From the NCBI GenBank assembly GCA_026421105.1, contig JAPKDI010000067.1, positions 1-6,723 of the forward strand: a stretch of DNA of 6,723 nt. The letters run 5' to 3'. The notes beneath the pieces are model-generated. The model searched no databases. It was not told the origin of the DNA and worked only from the letters and a program-made list of their open reading frames with translations. This DNA is from Alphaproteobacteria bacterium (GTDB lineage Bacteria > Pseudomonadota > Alphaproteobacteria > SHVP01). Positions within the stretch are counted from its first letter, which is position 1. Every line of letters starts with the position of its first letter. Position numbers and translations under genes: made by a program. Shown here piece by piece: positions 6,255 to 6,723 of the stretch.

Positions 6255-6353
6255 GGCGATGAGACCTAGATCGTCACTGACAATCGGCTCAGGTTCAGTG
6301 GGATTCAAGTCCCCCTGGGAACTCCGAGCCATTCAGTTGCCACCACCCTCCGT

Positions 6354-6506
6354 TTATTTACGGCGAACAGCTATTTCGCCTTTGTCTCCGGTGAGGAGCC
6401 CCGGCCCTGGTGGAATGTCCCCGATGATGTGCCGATATGTGGGCGTACCGCACGCGGCGATGAGGGCGGTTAGCCCAACGACCACGAGAAGCCGCCCACG
6501 AAGCAT
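6354..6506 (-). CDS. Small lipoprotein, 50 aa
   Basis: The product is a short outer- or inner-membrane lipoprotein precursor. Residues 1-18 form a lipoprotein signal peptide with Arg3 and Arg5, a hydrophobic core (LLVVVGLTAL) and the lipobox I-A-A-C with the lipidated Cys19. The mature part is only 32 residues: CGTPTYRHIIGDIPPGP, then LLTGDKGEIAVRRK. I do not recognise a named family, although the order lipobox, short linker, PPGPGLLTG and a basic end looks like a defined small lipoprotein rather than a random frame. The ATG at 6504-6506 begins on the base after the porin stop codon (TAA-ATG), with no ribosome binding site, so it is probably translated by reinitiation after the porin. A role in the envelope or with the porin is inferred from position. 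TAA ends it at 6354. Confidence 0.7.
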   Translation of the reverse strand: MLRGRLLVVVGLTALIAACGTPTYRHIIGDIPPGPGLLTGDKGEIAVRRK

Positions 6507-6723
6507 TTAGAATTTTACCCGCGCACCGGCGAGAAGAACGTCGATTTCGTCGAAGGTTGCGCCTGTGCGTTCGAGGTCGTAGTGGCGGTAGCCGGCGTAG
6601 AATTCGGTGCCCCAATCGCCAACCTTTTGCACGAATTGCAAACCGTAGGTGGCGGCTTCATCGTTGTTAGCGGCGAAATTATCATACTGGCCATAATCTA
6701 CCGAGACGCGAGACGAACCGAAG
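6507..6723 (-). CDS. Outer-membrane porin, C-terminal 71 residues, cut by right edge
   Basis: This is the end of an alphaproteobacterial-type porin, a trimeric beta-barrel channel in the outer membrane. The fragment shows alternating polar and non-polar residues in three or four strands: SSRVSVDYGQYDN, ATYGLQFVQKVG, WGTEFYAGYRHYDLE and FDEIDVLLAGARVKF. It ends in Phe, the classic last-residue signal for insertion by the Bam complex. Short turns such as VGDWG and the acidic loop ERTGATFDE lie between strands. The signal peptide and most of the barrel are outside the window. The stop TAA at 6507-6509 touches the ATG of the lipoprotein gene, so the two are likely one transcript. Substrate specificity cannot be judged. 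Confidence 0.8.
   Translation of the reverse strand, partial: FGSSRVSVDYGQYDNFAANNDEAATYGLQFVQKVGDWGTEFYAGYRHYDLERTGATFDEIDVLLAGARVKF

Noticed and set aside
6183..6332. A 49-residue minus-strand open frame (start MARSSQGDLNPTEP) between the lipoprotein and the amidotransferase, with GGAGG 14 bases upstream.
   Set aside because: Its third-codon bases are far less GC-rich than the neighbouring genes, it reads straight through the hairpin, and no family feature is seen.
6296..6332. A tRNA 3'-end-like stretch on the plus strand: ATTCAAGTCCCC followed by GAGCCA.
   Set aside because: The T-stem does not pair fully (A where G53 is expected, plus a further mismatch), and no matching acceptor 5' strand, D arm or anticodon arm lies upstream. 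An attachment-site remnant would be speculation.
6223..6615. Open frames on both strands over the lipoprotein and porin end (plus 6223-6510, minus 6358-6615).
   Set aside because: They are Arg- and Pro-rich shadows of the lipoprotein and porin frames, with no start signals or family features.
1..6723. CRISPR arrays, insertion sequences, rRNA or tRNA genes, phage genes.
   Set aside because: No spaced direct repeats, transposase motifs, terminal inverted repeats or RNA gene structures were seen on either strand.

Overview
The window looks like part of the chromosome of a Gram-negative alphaproteobacterium. The grounds are a porin C-terminus of the kind seen in Rhodospirillales-like bacteria, a lipobox-type small lipoprotein, a moderately high GC content, and close gene packing with several ATGA stop/start overlaps. 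The taxonomic placement is an inference; no rRNA or other marker is present.

Layout. (a) Positions 1-565, minus strand: a 74-residue protein of unknown function, followed after 3 bases by the N-terminal part of a 2-keto-4-pentenoate hydratase-family enzyme that runs off the left edge. (b) Positions 566-721: a divergent intergenic region that should hold promoters for both directions. (c) Positions 722-4800, plus strand: a compact five-gene run. It encodes an isocitrate lyase/PEP mutase-superfamily enzyme with the lyase signature KKCGH, an isochorismatase-like cysteine amidohydrolase, two tandem paralogous Nu-class (YfcG/YghU-like) glutathione transferases, and a class III (CaiB/BaiF) CoA-transferase. 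A 10-bp perfect hairpin straddles the CoA-transferase stop codon. (d) Positions 4837-5198: a broken RidA-family gene. Its N-terminal motif and C-terminal domain are in different frames, and the segment joining them is missing. (e) Positions 5195-5494: a small, possibly exported protein of unknown function whose end overlaps the next gene convergently. (f) Positions 5455-6171, minus strand: a standalone class I glutamine amidotransferase. (g) Positions 6172-6353: an intergenic stretch with a long, T-loop hairpin. (h) Positions 6354-6723, minus strand: a 50-residue lipoprotein that starts on the base after the stop codon of a porin, which runs off the right edge.

The plus-strand run reads as a catabolic operon for a small organic acid or amide. 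An amidase-type hydrolase would open a C-N bond, the CoA-transferase would activate a carboxylate, and the lyase would cleave a 2-hydroxy or alkyl-malate-type acid. The glutathione transferases would do a thiol-dependent step or redox protection. The divergent hydratase (2-hydroxydienoate/2-keto-acid type) fits the same theme. The substrate cannot be told from the sequence, and I know of no described pathway with exactly this gene set.
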